Part shown: piece after piece, positions 6,916 through 15,534 of the stretch
Numbering within the stretch: position 1 is the first letter of the stretch
How the letters are laid out: each line of letters begins with the position of its first letter
Made by a program: the position numbers and the translations under genes
Origin: Kocuria carniphila
GTDB taxonomy: Bacteria; Actinomycetota; Actinomycetes; Actinomycetales; Micrococcaceae
Length of the DNA: 64,000 nt
Direction of reading: 5' to 3'
Assembly (NCBI RefSeq): GCF_004136555.1
Contig: NZ_NOIT01000006.1
Location: 62,001-126,000, forward strand
The notes under the pieces: generated by a model
Databases searched by the model: none
What the model was told of the DNA's origin: nothing
The model's input: the letters and a program-made list of their open reading frames with translations, nothing else

Positions 6916-9909
6916 TCAGGGTGACAGGAGAGAACGAATGTCGTTGGCGGTGATGGCGGAGGAGAACGCGCGGTCGTCGTCGAGCACCGCGGCGAACAGA
7001 TCGGCCTTGCGCTGCTTGAGTTCCATGACCTTTTCCTCAATGGTGTTCTCAGCCACCATCCGGTACACCATGACCTTCTTGGACTGTCCGATGCGGTGCG
7101 TTCGGTCCACGGCCTGGTTCTCCGTGGCGGGGTTCCACCACGGATCCAACAGGTAGCAATAGTCGGCCTCGGTTAGGTTGATACCGAAGCCACCGGCCTT
7201 CAGGCTCACCAGGAACACGGGCGCTCGGCCACTGCGGAACTTGTCGAGTGCTCCCGCGCGATCCCGCGTGGAACCGTCCAGGTAGCTGTACGGGATCTTG
7301 GCCTCGTCCAATCGCGCGGCAACCAGTTTCAGGAAGCTCGTGAACTGGCTGAACACCAGCGGGCGGTGGCCCTCGGCCACGATCTGGGGTAGCTGTTCGA
7401 ACAGTGCGTCGAGTTTGGATGAGGACGCCGTGGACTCCGGATCCACGAGGGCGGGGTCCAGCGCGAGCATGCGCAGCGTGGTCAGCGACTGGAAGATCGT
7501 GAACCGGTTCCGGTCGAAGTTCTGCAGCAGACCCAGAATCTTGGCCCGCTCCCGCTGCAGGCGCCGGTCGTAGGCGGTGCGGTGAGCTTGATTCAGACCC
7601 ACGTGCTGGGTGTGCTCGAGCTTGGGGGGAAGCTGCAGGTCGACGTCGTCCTTGGTGCGGCGGAGCATGAACGGTCGAATTCTCGAGCGCAGCCGTGACA
7701 GAACATCGGGGTCCTGTGCGCGTTCAATGGGCGTCTGATAGTGCTCCGTGAACTTCTTCTTGGACGGGAACAGGCCCGGAGCCGTCAGGGAGAACAGGGA
7801 CCACAACTCGGAGAGGTTGTTCTCCATGGGGGTGCCGGTGATGGCCAGTTTGAACCGGGCGGAGAGATCTTTGACCGCCCGGTAGGCCTTGGTGCGCGGA
7901 TTCTTGACGAACTGGGCCTCATCCATGATCACGCCGGCCCAGGGGAGGGACTGGTAGAGATCGGCCTCCAGCCGGAGCAGAGTGTAGGAGGTAAGCACAA
8001 CGTGAGCGCCGCTGGCCGTCTCGGGCAAGTGCTGGCGCGTGGAGTTCATGGTCTCGATGGTCAAAGACGGCGCGAATCGCTTCAGCTCGGACGTCCAGTT
8101 GGCCACCACGGACGTGGGCGCCACCACGAGGAAAGGTGGTAGCTCGGGGTCCAGCTCGCGAGCTCGGAGGATCGCGGCAATCGTCTGGACGGTCTTACCC
8201 AGGCCCATGTCGTCCGCCAGGATGCCGCCCAGGGAGTGATCCCACAGGAAACTCAGCCAGCGGTAACCCTCGTACTGGTACGGGCGGAGGTTGGCCTGCA
8301 GCGACTCGGGCTTCGCGGGCGCGGGGATCTCCTGCAGGTTCGCCAGTGCTCGCACGCCGGTGCGCCACTGTTCGGCCTGCTGGGTGTCGGTGGCGATGTC
8401 CTCGAACTGTTCCCACAACCCGGCCTGGTACCGGTTCAGCGACAGCGGCGCGTTCTTGTCCTCCTGGAGCGAGCGGGCCTCGGCGATGAGCTGTTTGAGT
8501 CGCAAGAATTCGGGGCGGTCCAACGGGAAGTAGGAACCGTCAGGCATGAGCATGACGTCTTGGCCCACCTCCAGGGCCTGGAAGATGTCCGAAAACGGTA
8601 CGTAGTGTTCGCCCACCTTGATGGTGACGCCCAGTCCGAACCAGTCACGGTGTTCCGTGGGTGCGGTGGACACGGTGATTTCCGGCGCGCGGGTCACTTC
8701 CTGGTACGCGGGGAGCCCGCCACTCTCCTCGATGCGCAGGTCCGGGACCTTACGCAGCAGGGGGAGCCACACCCGGATGAAGCGCAGTGCATCCGCAGCG
8801 GCATAGGAGCTGCGCTTGAAGTCCAGGTCCGGGATCCTCCTGTGCACGGCTTGCACCACCGAGGACTCCCAGCGGGACTCGCGGTTCACGGGTTCGTCAG
8901 CGAGCGGATTCAGCGGTCGGAACGGCAACCGGATCCGTTCGCGCCCCTTCTGATACTCCCACTCCCACTCCACACGCTCGGTGAGGTCGTCGTGGTGGAC
9001 GGTCAACACCATTTCCGGGTCGGCCACCTGGGGTAATTCGAGGGAACCGTCCTTGGCGGTGACGTCCATGCTCTGGTGCAATCGCGGGAAGTACCGTTCG
9101 AAGAACTCGTCCACCCCGTCCCGTGGAATAGTCAGTTCTTCCGCGCGGTCCAGGAACGATCGTTGCTGTTGATTCAAGCGCGTGGCCAGCGGGACCATGT
9201 GCAACGGGAACTGGTTGAGGTCGTCCGCCAGCTCGAGTTCGGGGGGCTGGGCCTCGGGGAAGAACAAACCGTGCCCCGGTTGTCCGATGATCCGGGTCCA
9301 GTGCAACGGGACCTCGCTATCGCCCATGACCAGGTGCGGATACAGCTTGAGGGCGCCGTTCTCGTCCGAGCTGACGCTGACCTCGAACCGCCCGGCGGGG
9401 CCAACCTGGACCGGTTGGCCGGTGCCCTGGGACACGAGAGGAATGCCGAGTGACTCGGCCCGATTCAGAATGGGCCACAGCAGGGGAGAGGTGTAGCGCT
9501 CCATGTGCAACTGATGGCGGTCCACGGCATAGGAACCCCGGTGGGATTCGGAGAGCGCTCGCAGTTCCTCGAACCAGTCGAGCTGGTCCTCGCTGAGCCG
9601 CCCCGACCTGGCGTGGTTGGCCAGATTCCCCCAGTCGATGCCGGTGTGGATCCATCCGGAGCGTTGGCCGCGCAGCACCGGCCGGGCGGTCAGGGTGACC
9701 GGCACGGCGTTCTGGTCCTGCTGCCAGGCCCGAGGGCCGCGGTGTTGGACACGGGACAGGTTCAGTTCCAGCGCGACCGAGGGGCCGTTCTCCGGGTCCG
9801 TCACCACGCGATCGTGGTCGGAGCCGGGGACAATGCGGGACAGTTCGCTACGCCAGTCGGTTGTGAGCCCAGTGGGCCGAGCGCTCGCGAAATGTACGTC
9901 ACCATCCAT
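6916..9909 (-). CDS. SNF2/HepA-type DEAD-like helicase
   Basis: An ATP-dependent DNA translocase of the SNF2 superfamily, 997 residues from the chosen start. The N-terminal ~530 residues are a beta-rich region (several VPLHW, LTVHHDD, SLNRYQAGLW-type blocks) of the kind found on bacterial SNF2 proteins. The motor follows: ADDMGLGKT (motif I, about residue 570), MDEAQ (II, about 663), ITGTPMENNLSELWSL (III), VFSQFTSFL (IV), SLKAGGFGINL (V) and QAVDRTHRIGQ (VI, about 940). All catalytic motifs are intact. The frame stays open upstream to 10341, but that would overlap the divergent gene at 10061, so I take ATG 9909; a GTG start slightly upstream is possible. No methylase or nuclease domain is attached. 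Its partner may be the divergent 1045-residue protein. Confidence 0.92.
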   Translation of the reverse strand: MDGDVHFASARPTGLTTDWRSELSRIVPGSDHDRVVTDPENGPSVALELNLSRVQHRGPRAWQQDQNAVPVTLTARPVLRGQRSGWIHTGIDWGNLANHARSGRLSEDQLDWFEELRALSESHRGSYAVDRHQLHMERYTSPLLWPILNRAESLGIPLVSQGTGQPVQVGPAGRFEVSVSSDENGALKLYPHLVMGDSEVPLHWTRIIGQPGHGLFFPEAQPPELELADDLNQFPLHMVPLATRLNQQQRSFLDRAEELTIPRDGVDEFFERYFPRLHQSMDVTAKDGSLELPQVADPEMVLTVHHDDLTERVEWEWEYQKGRERIRLPFRPLNPLADEPVNRESRWESSVVQAVHRRIPDLDFKRSSYAAADALRFIRVWLPLLRKVPDLRIEESGGLPAYQEVTRAPEITVSTAPTEHRDWFGLGVTIKVGEHYVPFSDIFQALEVGQDVMLMPDGSYFPLDRPEFLRLKQLIAEARSLQEDKNAPLSLNRYQAGLWEQFEDIATDTQQAEQWRTGVRALANLQEIPAPAKPESLQANLRPYQYEGYRWLSFLWDHSLGGILADDMGLGKTVQTIAAILRARELDPELPPFLVVAPTSVVANWTSELKRFAPSLTIETMNSTRQHLPETASGAHVVLTSYTLLRLEADLYQSLPWAGVIMDEAQFVKNPRTKAYRAVKDLSARFKLAITGTPMENNLSELWSLFSLTAPGLFPSKKKFTEHYQTPIERAQDPDVLSRLRSRIRPFMLRRTKDDVDLQLPPKLEHTQHVGLNQAHRTAYDRRLQRERAKILGLLQNFDRNRFTIFQSLTTLRMLALDPALVDPESTASSSKLDALFEQLPQIVAEGHRPLVFSQFTSFLKLVAARLDEAKIPYSYLDGSTRDRAGALDKFRSGRAPVFLVSLKAGGFGINLTEADYCYLLDPWWNPATENQAVDRTHRIGQSKKVMVYRMVAENTIEEKVMELKQRKADLFAAVLDDDRAFSSAITANDIRSLLSP

Positions 9910-10001
9910 GCCAATTACCGTACCGCCCTCGGGCGACACGCAAAGTCCACGTGTGGTGAGGGCGACTGTCACACGGGCGTCCCGCAGCGGCGTCGGAAAC
10001 C

Positions 10002-10007
10002 TATAAT
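10002..10007 (+). promoter_or_regulatory. Consensus -10 box (TATAAT)
   Basis: An exact TATAAT lies 53 bases upstream of the GTG start at 10061, within the divergent spacer. No clear -35 box is seen. It is the best match to the consensus -10 sequence among the promoters noted here. Confidence 0.55.
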
Positions 10008-10060
10008 CAAGACGAACCTGATTTATTTTCACGGCGCCGTAGGGCGCAGACGGAGGATTT

Positions 10061-13000
10061 GTGGCAGACGCCGCCGGGCTCCACACGGGAGACCACGCCA
10101 TTGCATCGGGACCCCAAGAAGTTGAGTATCTACGCTGGAACGACGCTGTGGCCAGGGCTTTCTTTGGCACACAGGCATCCGGTGAACTGGTCCACTTGGA
10201 CCTGGACGACAAAACCCTCGAGAAGATCGGCGCGGAATTCGGCTTGGACGGGCCCTCCGCATTGCGGGCGATGGCCGATTCCGTCACACCATTGCTGGTG
10301 GCCGACGGATCTCGCCGTTCCATGTTCGACGCGTTCAACAAGCTAACGGAAGCCTGGTACCGCGCATCGCGGCGTCAGCTCAACGATCTCAACAGGATCG
10401 GCCCGCCGCCCGTGGTGGCCCTGCTGGCCCTGTTCTCGCTGGCCGGACGACACATGTCCGCGCTGGCCGCGCGCACGGGAAACAAGTCGGTGTCGGCGTT
10501 CTACCTACCGTTGGCCGTGCTTTTGCAGGCCGGTCAGGACAACGCGAAGGCACTCGAAACGGCCGTCCGCAAGGATTCCGAGATGTACTGGGACGCCCTG
10601 CGTTACTGGCTGGAACTGTTCGACGGTCAGGTCGGTCTGCCCTCCGCGTACGCCGTGAACCACCGCCCGGTGGGTCTCGCACTGTCGCAGACGATGTTCG
10701 GCGAGGCCGAGCTGCGTCAGCTGCACCGCATGTTCGAGGACCTCGAACTGACCACGGCGCAGGGAATGAGCGCGCAGGAGCTGGGCATCTACGTAGACTT
10801 TTGGCTCGACATCGCGGACACGGACGTGTCCAAGGGGATGCGCCGGATCTGGTCCAACCCGCTCACCCGCGACGCAGGCCTGCAGGTCGCGCTCGCCCAG
10901 TTGGGTGCGTGGGAATCTTCCCGCGACGACGACGCCACCATCGCGGTTGCCACCGAACGGCGAGCGTCTCGTCACCTGGGCCCACGTAGCGTCAGCCTGT
11001 CGATGACGGACGGCACGGACTACGTTGGCAACCCGATCTTCGAACTCGGATTCGTGGTGCCCAAGCGTCTGATCTCCGGGCGTGAGGTCGAGCTGGCCAC
11101 CGAGGCCGGACCCCGCACCATGTTCCTGTCCTACATCGGGGACGCCTACCTGGGGATTTCCGCGTACAACTCGCGGATGTCCAGCGAAACACTGCTCTCC
11201 GGTGAGCTTGAGCTCAGCAACGGGGATACCGCCATCACCCGTAACCCGCGGCCGGTCGTGGTGTTCGCCAAGGACGCTTATTCGGACACGTTCATCTCGG
11301 TGGACCACATTCCCGCGGCGTGGCCCAGCCGCATCATGGTGCAGAACAAGCCCGAGTGGGTTGAGCAGATCACGGCGATCCTGGACGACTCGGCGTCCCC
11401 GGATTACCGCATCGTCGGTCCCGGCGAGAACGGTCTGCCGGAGGACTGGGTCCTGTTCGACGACGTTCAGGTGCTGCGCGCCGGTGATCCCATGCTCACG
11501 GTCAACGACAACTTCTCGGGGCTCGTCCCCCGACTGGTGCCGGCCGTAACACTGTCCGGTGGCCTGCGAATCCCGGGTGACGTGGACCGGTTCTCGGCGC
11601 TGCGCCCGCCGCAGATCACGGTGACCTCAGATTCGGACGACCCGTTGTCGTTGGAATGCGAATGGCGCAACCCCCACTCGTTCAAGCTGATGTCCACCAA
11701 GCTCTCCGCGCCCAGGGTGCCACCGTTCCAGGTGAGCCTGGAGGGCTCGGACCTGATGCGGGACAACAAGACGCTTAAGCCCAACGATTACACGCTGGTT
11801 CTCAAGGCCGGTCGCACGGTGAAACAGCGACTGGAATTCCGGGTCCGTGACAGCTCCTTCTACATCACCCAGCGCTCACTGGGTTACGAGGGCGAAATGG
11901 TGCACGTGGCGCAGGAGCCCTTGTGGCCCGTCACGTCCACCACGTTGGACGAACTGCCGGACGAGTACGTGCAGGGTTCTTTCGACAACATGGACTCCGT
12001 TGAACTGGATCCCGAGTCGCTGAACGTCGAGGTCCCGGAGGTTGCGGGTTGGCATTCTGCCGAGGGACTCATGTTCCCCGAGCGCAGTAACGAGCTGCCC
12101 GCCCCGGAGGGCGCGTCCTGTCTGATCACCGGCAAGCACAAGGTGATTCTGCCGCCCATGGACCCCAAGGCAAAGGCACCGTGGATTTTCGGCCGCTGCC
12201 GCCACTGCGGGTTGACCAAGCGCTATCCCGGTCGACTCACCAAGCTCTCCGCCGTGGGTCAGACCGGTTCGGTGGAATCGCTGCAGTTCATCGGCCCCGA
12301 TTACAGCGACTATCCCGAGTCGTGGGCGCCTCTCAAGGACGCACTGACGTTCTTGGGTGGTGGCAAGCGGGGCAGTCTGTCGATCATCGCCCGTCAGTCC
12401 GAGGATTCCGAGCGGTTCGAGGAATGGTTCGTGGGCCACCTGCAGGCCCTGGGATTCCTGGAGGTCATCCGCGACGGCAACTGGACGGTGCGCCGTTGGC
12501 AGGTGTGTTCGCCCGCGCTGACCCAGTTGGTGGACGGCTCCGTTCTGCTCACCGGCGGGTGGCGCGCAGAGCAGGAAGAAACCGTTACTGTGGCGGCTGA
12601 GGCCCTCGGTGCCGAGGTCGTGGTGCTCTCGCCGGAGGACCACGCGACCACGCTGCTGCAGGACGTGGACCTGGATGCCCTGCGGGACAACCTCCCCGAG
12701 GGTATGTGCGACGTGGTCTACGAGGCCGGACCCATCATGCTCGACACCCTGCCCCCGCTGTCCTCGGTGGTGGATTCCCTGCCGCTGATCGAGATGCAGT
12801 ACAACGGCGTGGCAGAGCACTTCGTGCCCGAGGATGCCACGTGGCAGGCCACGGAGGACCGCAACCAGGCGGGATTGTTCCGCATCAATCACCACCACCG
12901 CACCCGCTACGCCTACCGCACCGAGGCCGACGTCGCTTCGGGCCACGCGCGTCCGGTCTCGTCGGCTCTGGGTAAGCACCTGGCCGCGCGTGATTGCGGG

Positions 13001-13198
13001 ACACCTTTGGTCAGCCACGACTCCGAGCTGCAGTTGCTGTCGGTGCCGATTGGCGCCGAACTGCCCGGACTCTACGCCCGCGCTGCGGTGCTGTGCTCGG
13101 GTTTGCTGCCGACCAAGGTGGACGAGGACTTCTCCCTGAACTACGGGGACATCTCCGACGAATTCGCGAGCGCCCTGGTGGCCAAGCTGCTGGCCTAG
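10061..13198 (+). CDS. Large protein of unknown family, divergent from SNF2 helicase
   Basis: A 1045-residue cytoplasmic protein that I cannot place in a named family. The N-terminal ~300 residues look mostly helical. Residues about 340-660 are beta-rich with Ig-like spacing (PQITVTSDSDD, TLVLKAGRTVKQRLEFRV). A C-x2-C pair (C713, C716 in GRCRHCGLTKRYPGR) suggests half of a zinc site. Residues about 800-900 alternate strand and helix like a Rossmann or winged-helix segment (LTQLVDGSVLLTGGW, GAEVVVLSPED). The C-terminus carries ELPGLYARAAVLCSGLLPTK. The GTG start has GGAGG five bases upstream and TATAAT further up. It ends at a strong terminator, so it is monocistronic. Divergence from a SNF2 motor suggests a two-gene module in DNA processing or defence, but that is inference. 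Confidence 0.8.
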   Translation: MADAAGLHTGDHAIASGPQEVEYLRWNDAVARAFFGTQASGELVHLDLDDKTLEKIGAEFGLDGPSALRAMADSVTPLLVADGSRRSMFDAFNKLTEAWYRASRRQLNDLNRIGPPPVVALLALFSLAGRHMSALAARTGNKSVSAFYLPLAVLLQAGQDNAKALETAVRKDSEMYWDALRYWLELFDGQVGLPSAYAVNHRPVGLALSQTMFGEAELRQLHRMFEDLELTTAQGMSAQELGIYVDFWLDIADTDVSKGMRRIWSNPLTRDAGLQVALAQLGAWESSRDDDATIAVATERRASRHLGPRSVSLSMTDGTDYVGNPIFELGFVVPKRLISGREVELATEAGPRTMFLSYIGDAYLGISAYNSRMSSETLLSGELELSNGDTAITRNPRPVVVFAKDAYSDTFISVDHIPAAWPSRIMVQNKPEWVEQITAILDDSASPDYRIVGPGENGLPEDWVLFDDVQVLRAGDPMLTVNDNFSGLVPRLVPAVTLSGGLRIPGDVDRFSALRPPQITVTSDSDDPLSLECEWRNPHSFKLMSTKLSAPRVPPFQVSLEGSDLMRDNKTLKPNDYTLVLKAGRTVKQRLEFRVRDSSFYITQRSLGYEGEMVHVAQEPLWPVTSTTLDELPDEYVQGSFDNMDSVELDPESLNVEVPEVAGWHSAEGLMFPERSNELPAPEGASCLITGKHKVILPPMDPKAKAPWIFGRCRHCGLTKRYPGRLTKLSAVGQTGSVESLQFIGPDYSDYPESWAPLKDALTFLGGGKRGSLSIIARQSEDSERFEEWFVGHLQALGFLEVIRDGNWTVRRWQVCSPALTQLVDGSVLLTGGWRAEQEETVTVAAEALGAEVVVLSPEDHATTLLQDVDLDALRDNLPEGMCDVVYEAGPIMLDTLPPLSSVVDSLPLIEMQYNGVAEHFVPEDATWQATEDRNQAGLFRINHHHRTRYAYRTEADVASGHARPVSSALGKHLAARDCGTPLVSHDSELQLLSVPIGAELPGLYARAAVLCSGLLPTKVDEDFSLNYGDISDEFASALVAKLLA

Positions 13199-13219
13199 CC
13201 CAAACCACGGAGGATGATT

Positions 13220-13259
13220 GCGCCGCTCGGCCGGGTAGAAATGCCCGTCCGGGCGGCGC
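13220..13259 (+). terminator. Terminator after the 1045-residue protein gene
   Basis: GCGCCGC (13220-13226) pairs with GCGGCGC (13253-13259), with additional internal pairing CGGGTAGAAATGCCCG, followed by TTTCCGTTT. It lies 22 bases past the stop. Confidence 0.75.
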
Positions 13260-13371
13260 TTTCCGTTTCGAATTCGCTTAGAGTAGTGGCAGCTGTCACC
13301 TGATACTGAGTAGTAACAAGACGCCTCGATCCGGGTCGTTCCACGTCCGGCCCACACTTGCGAACATAACT

Positions 13372-15534
13372 ATGAGTGATTCCTCGACCATGCCCTCAGC
13401 AAATTCCGGCTCCTCCGCGACCGAGCTCACCGATACTCCACCTGGTGCCCCTCCTCACCACCGAGACAAGATTCCCGTCAACTGGCGCGTCCTGATCGCC
13501 TCTGGCGTGCTGATCATTGCGCTGTCCGCGTGGGCCATGCTGGCCCCCGAGCAGGCCGACACCGTGATCGGTGGTGTCGTGGCGTGGGTGGCCAAATACC
13601 TCGGCTGGTTCTACATCCTCACCGCAACCCTGGTCATCGTGTTCGTGGTGATCGTGGCCGTGAGCAAACAGGGCAACATCAAGATGGGCCCTGACCACGC
13701 GAAACCGCAGTTCAACATGTTCACGTGGACGGCCATGCTGTTCGCGGCGGGTATCGGCGTGGACCTCATGTTCTTCTCCGTGTCCGAACCGGTCAGCCAG
13801 TACTACGCCCCACCTGTGGGCGACGGGCAGAACCTGGAGGCCGCACGGCAGGCCGTGGTGTGGACCCTGTTCCACTACGGCATCACCGGTTGGGCCATGT
13901 ACGCGCTGATGGGCATGGCTTTCGGCTACTTCGCCTACCGGTTCGGTATGCCGCTGAGCATCCGCTCGGCTCTATACCCGCTGATCGGCAAACGCATTCA
14001 CGGTCTCGCCGGCGACGCCGTGGACACCGCCGCGCTGCTGGGCACCATTTTCGGCGTGGCCACCTCCCTGGGTATCGGTGTGGTGCAGCTGAACTTCGGC
14101 CTGCAGTATCTGTTCGGGGTCCCCGAGAACCTCGCGGTGCAAGCAGCCCTGATCGCCTTGGGCGTGCTCATGGCGGTGGCCTCGTGCGTGTCCGGCGTGG
14201 ACAAGGGCATTCGCCGGTTGTCCGAGCTGAACATCATCCTGGCCATCGGGCTCATGCTGTACGTGTTGATCGCGGGCCGTACGGCGTTCCTGCTGGACGC
14301 CATTGTCATGAACATCGGCGACTTCTTGGCGCGCTTCCCGGACATGACACTGAACACCTTCGCGTTCGAGGCGCCCCAGGAATGGCTGAGCGGTTGGACC
14401 CTGTTCTTCTGGGCCTGGTGGATCGCGTGGGCGCCGTTCGTCGGTTTGTTCCTGGCGCGCATCTCCCGCGGCCGTACCCTGCGCCAGTTCGTGGTCGGCA
14501 CCATGACGGTCCCGTTCGCGTTCATCCTGCTGTGGATCTCGATCTTCGGTAACTCCGCGCTGGACCTGGTGGTCGGGGGCGACGCCGTATTCGGTGAGGT
14601 GGCCATGAGCACCCCCGAGCGAGCCTTCTATTCGCTGCTTGCCGAGTACCCCGGCGCAACGATCGCGGCCTCCATCGCGACGTTCACCGGTCTGTTGTTC
14701 TACGTGACCTCCGCCGACTCCGGCGCGCTGGTCATGAGTAATTTCACCTCCAAGATCGACGACCCGAACCAGGACGGCCCCAAGTGGCTGCGCGTGTTCT
14801 GGGCGGTCGGCACCGGCGTGCTCACCCTGGCCATGCTGTTGGTGGGTGGCGTCACCACGTTGCAGAACGCAACCCTGATCATGGGGCTGCCGTTCTCCGT
14901 GGTGATGTATTTGATCATGATCGGACTGTGGCGGGCCTTGCGCGTGGAAGCCAGCCGATCGGCGTCGTCCGCGGCGGCCAGTCGATCCGCCGTGGCTGGC
15001 CGCACCGGCCGCGAGACGCACTGGCGCTCGCGACTCACCAGGCTGGGCAACTATCCGGGCGGTCGCACCGCGCAACGCTACATCCACGACGTCGCGGCGC
15101 CCGCCTTGAAGACCTTGGCCGCCGAAATCCGGGAGACCGGCGCGGAGGTCACGGTCGAATGCACGCAGATCCCGGACAATCCCTCGGTCGACCAAGTCTG
15201 CATGCACGTGAATCTGGAACCCGAGCGTGATTTCACGTACCAGGTGTATCCCGTGGCGTTCCCCACGCCCGGCTTCGGCGGCTTCCGAACCAACCCCGAT
15301 TCGGACCTGTACTACCGACTGGAAGTGTTCACCGCGACCGGTTCACTGGGCTACGACGTGCTGGGATACACCCCGGAGCAGCTCATCAACGACGCCCTGG
15401 ACGGTTACGAACGCCACCTCGAATTCATCCGGCTCAACCATGAACACCCCGGAAGCACCCAGATTGGTCTCACCACTAGTGAGACCATTACCTGGAGCGA
15501 AGACTTCTCTGAACCCAAGGAGGAAACACGATGA
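13372..15534 (+). CDS. betT: BCCT-family choline transporter
   Basis: Sodium- or proton-coupled uptake of choline at the inner membrane, first step of the bet pathway. The 720-residue length matches BetT-type carriers, which have 12 membrane helices plus a C-terminal cytoplasmic domain that senses osmotic stress. Visible family marks are the glycine-rich AAGIGVDLMFFSVSEP stretch in an early helix and the signature WTLFFWAWWIAWAPFVGLF. The C-terminal ~200 residues (after about 515) are hydrophilic, with paired strand blocks (AEVTVECTQIP, FTYQVYPVAFPTPG). The start at 13372 has no clear ribosome site. Its stop overlaps the betB start by four bases (ATGA), so the two are translationally coupled. 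Choline rather than betaine is inferred from the downstream oxidation genes. Confidence 0.93.
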   Translation: MSDSSTMPSANSGSSATELTDTPPGAPPHHRDKIPVNWRVLIASGVLIIALSAWAMLAPEQADTVIGGVVAWVAKYLGWFYILTATLVIVFVVIVAVSKQGNIKMGPDHAKPQFNMFTWTAMLFAAGIGVDLMFFSVSEPVSQYYAPPVGDGQNLEAARQAVVWTLFHYGITGWAMYALMGMAFGYFAYRFGMPLSIRSALYPLIGKRIHGLAGDAVDTAALLGTIFGVATSLGIGVVQLNFGLQYLFGVPENLAVQAALIALGVLMAVASCVSGVDKGIRRLSELNIILAIGLMLYVLIAGRTAFLLDAIVMNIGDFLARFPDMTLNTFAFEAPQEWLSGWTLFFWAWWIAWAPFVGLFLARISRGRTLRQFVVGTMTVPFAFILLWISIFGNSALDLVVGGDAVFGEVAMSTPERAFYSLLAEYPGATIAASIATFTGLLFYVTSADSGALVMSNFTSKIDDPNQDGPKWLRVFWAVGTGVLTLAMLLVGGVTTLQNATLIMGLPFSVVMYLIMIGLWRALRVEASRSASSAAASRSAVAGRTGRETHWRSRLTRLGNYPGGRTAQRYIHDVAAPALKTLAAEIRETGAEVTVECTQIPDNPSVDQVCMHVNLEPERDFTYQVYPVAFPTPGFGGFRTNPDSDLYYRLEVFTATGSLGYDVLGYTPEQLINDALDGYERHLEFIRLNHEHPGSTQIGLTTSETITWSEDFSEPKEETR

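Noticed and set aside
11876-13357. 493-codon minus-strand frame opposite the 1045-residue protein gene
   Set aside because: Low-complexity Gln/His/Arg composition typical of an antisense frame; no ribosome site or promoter.
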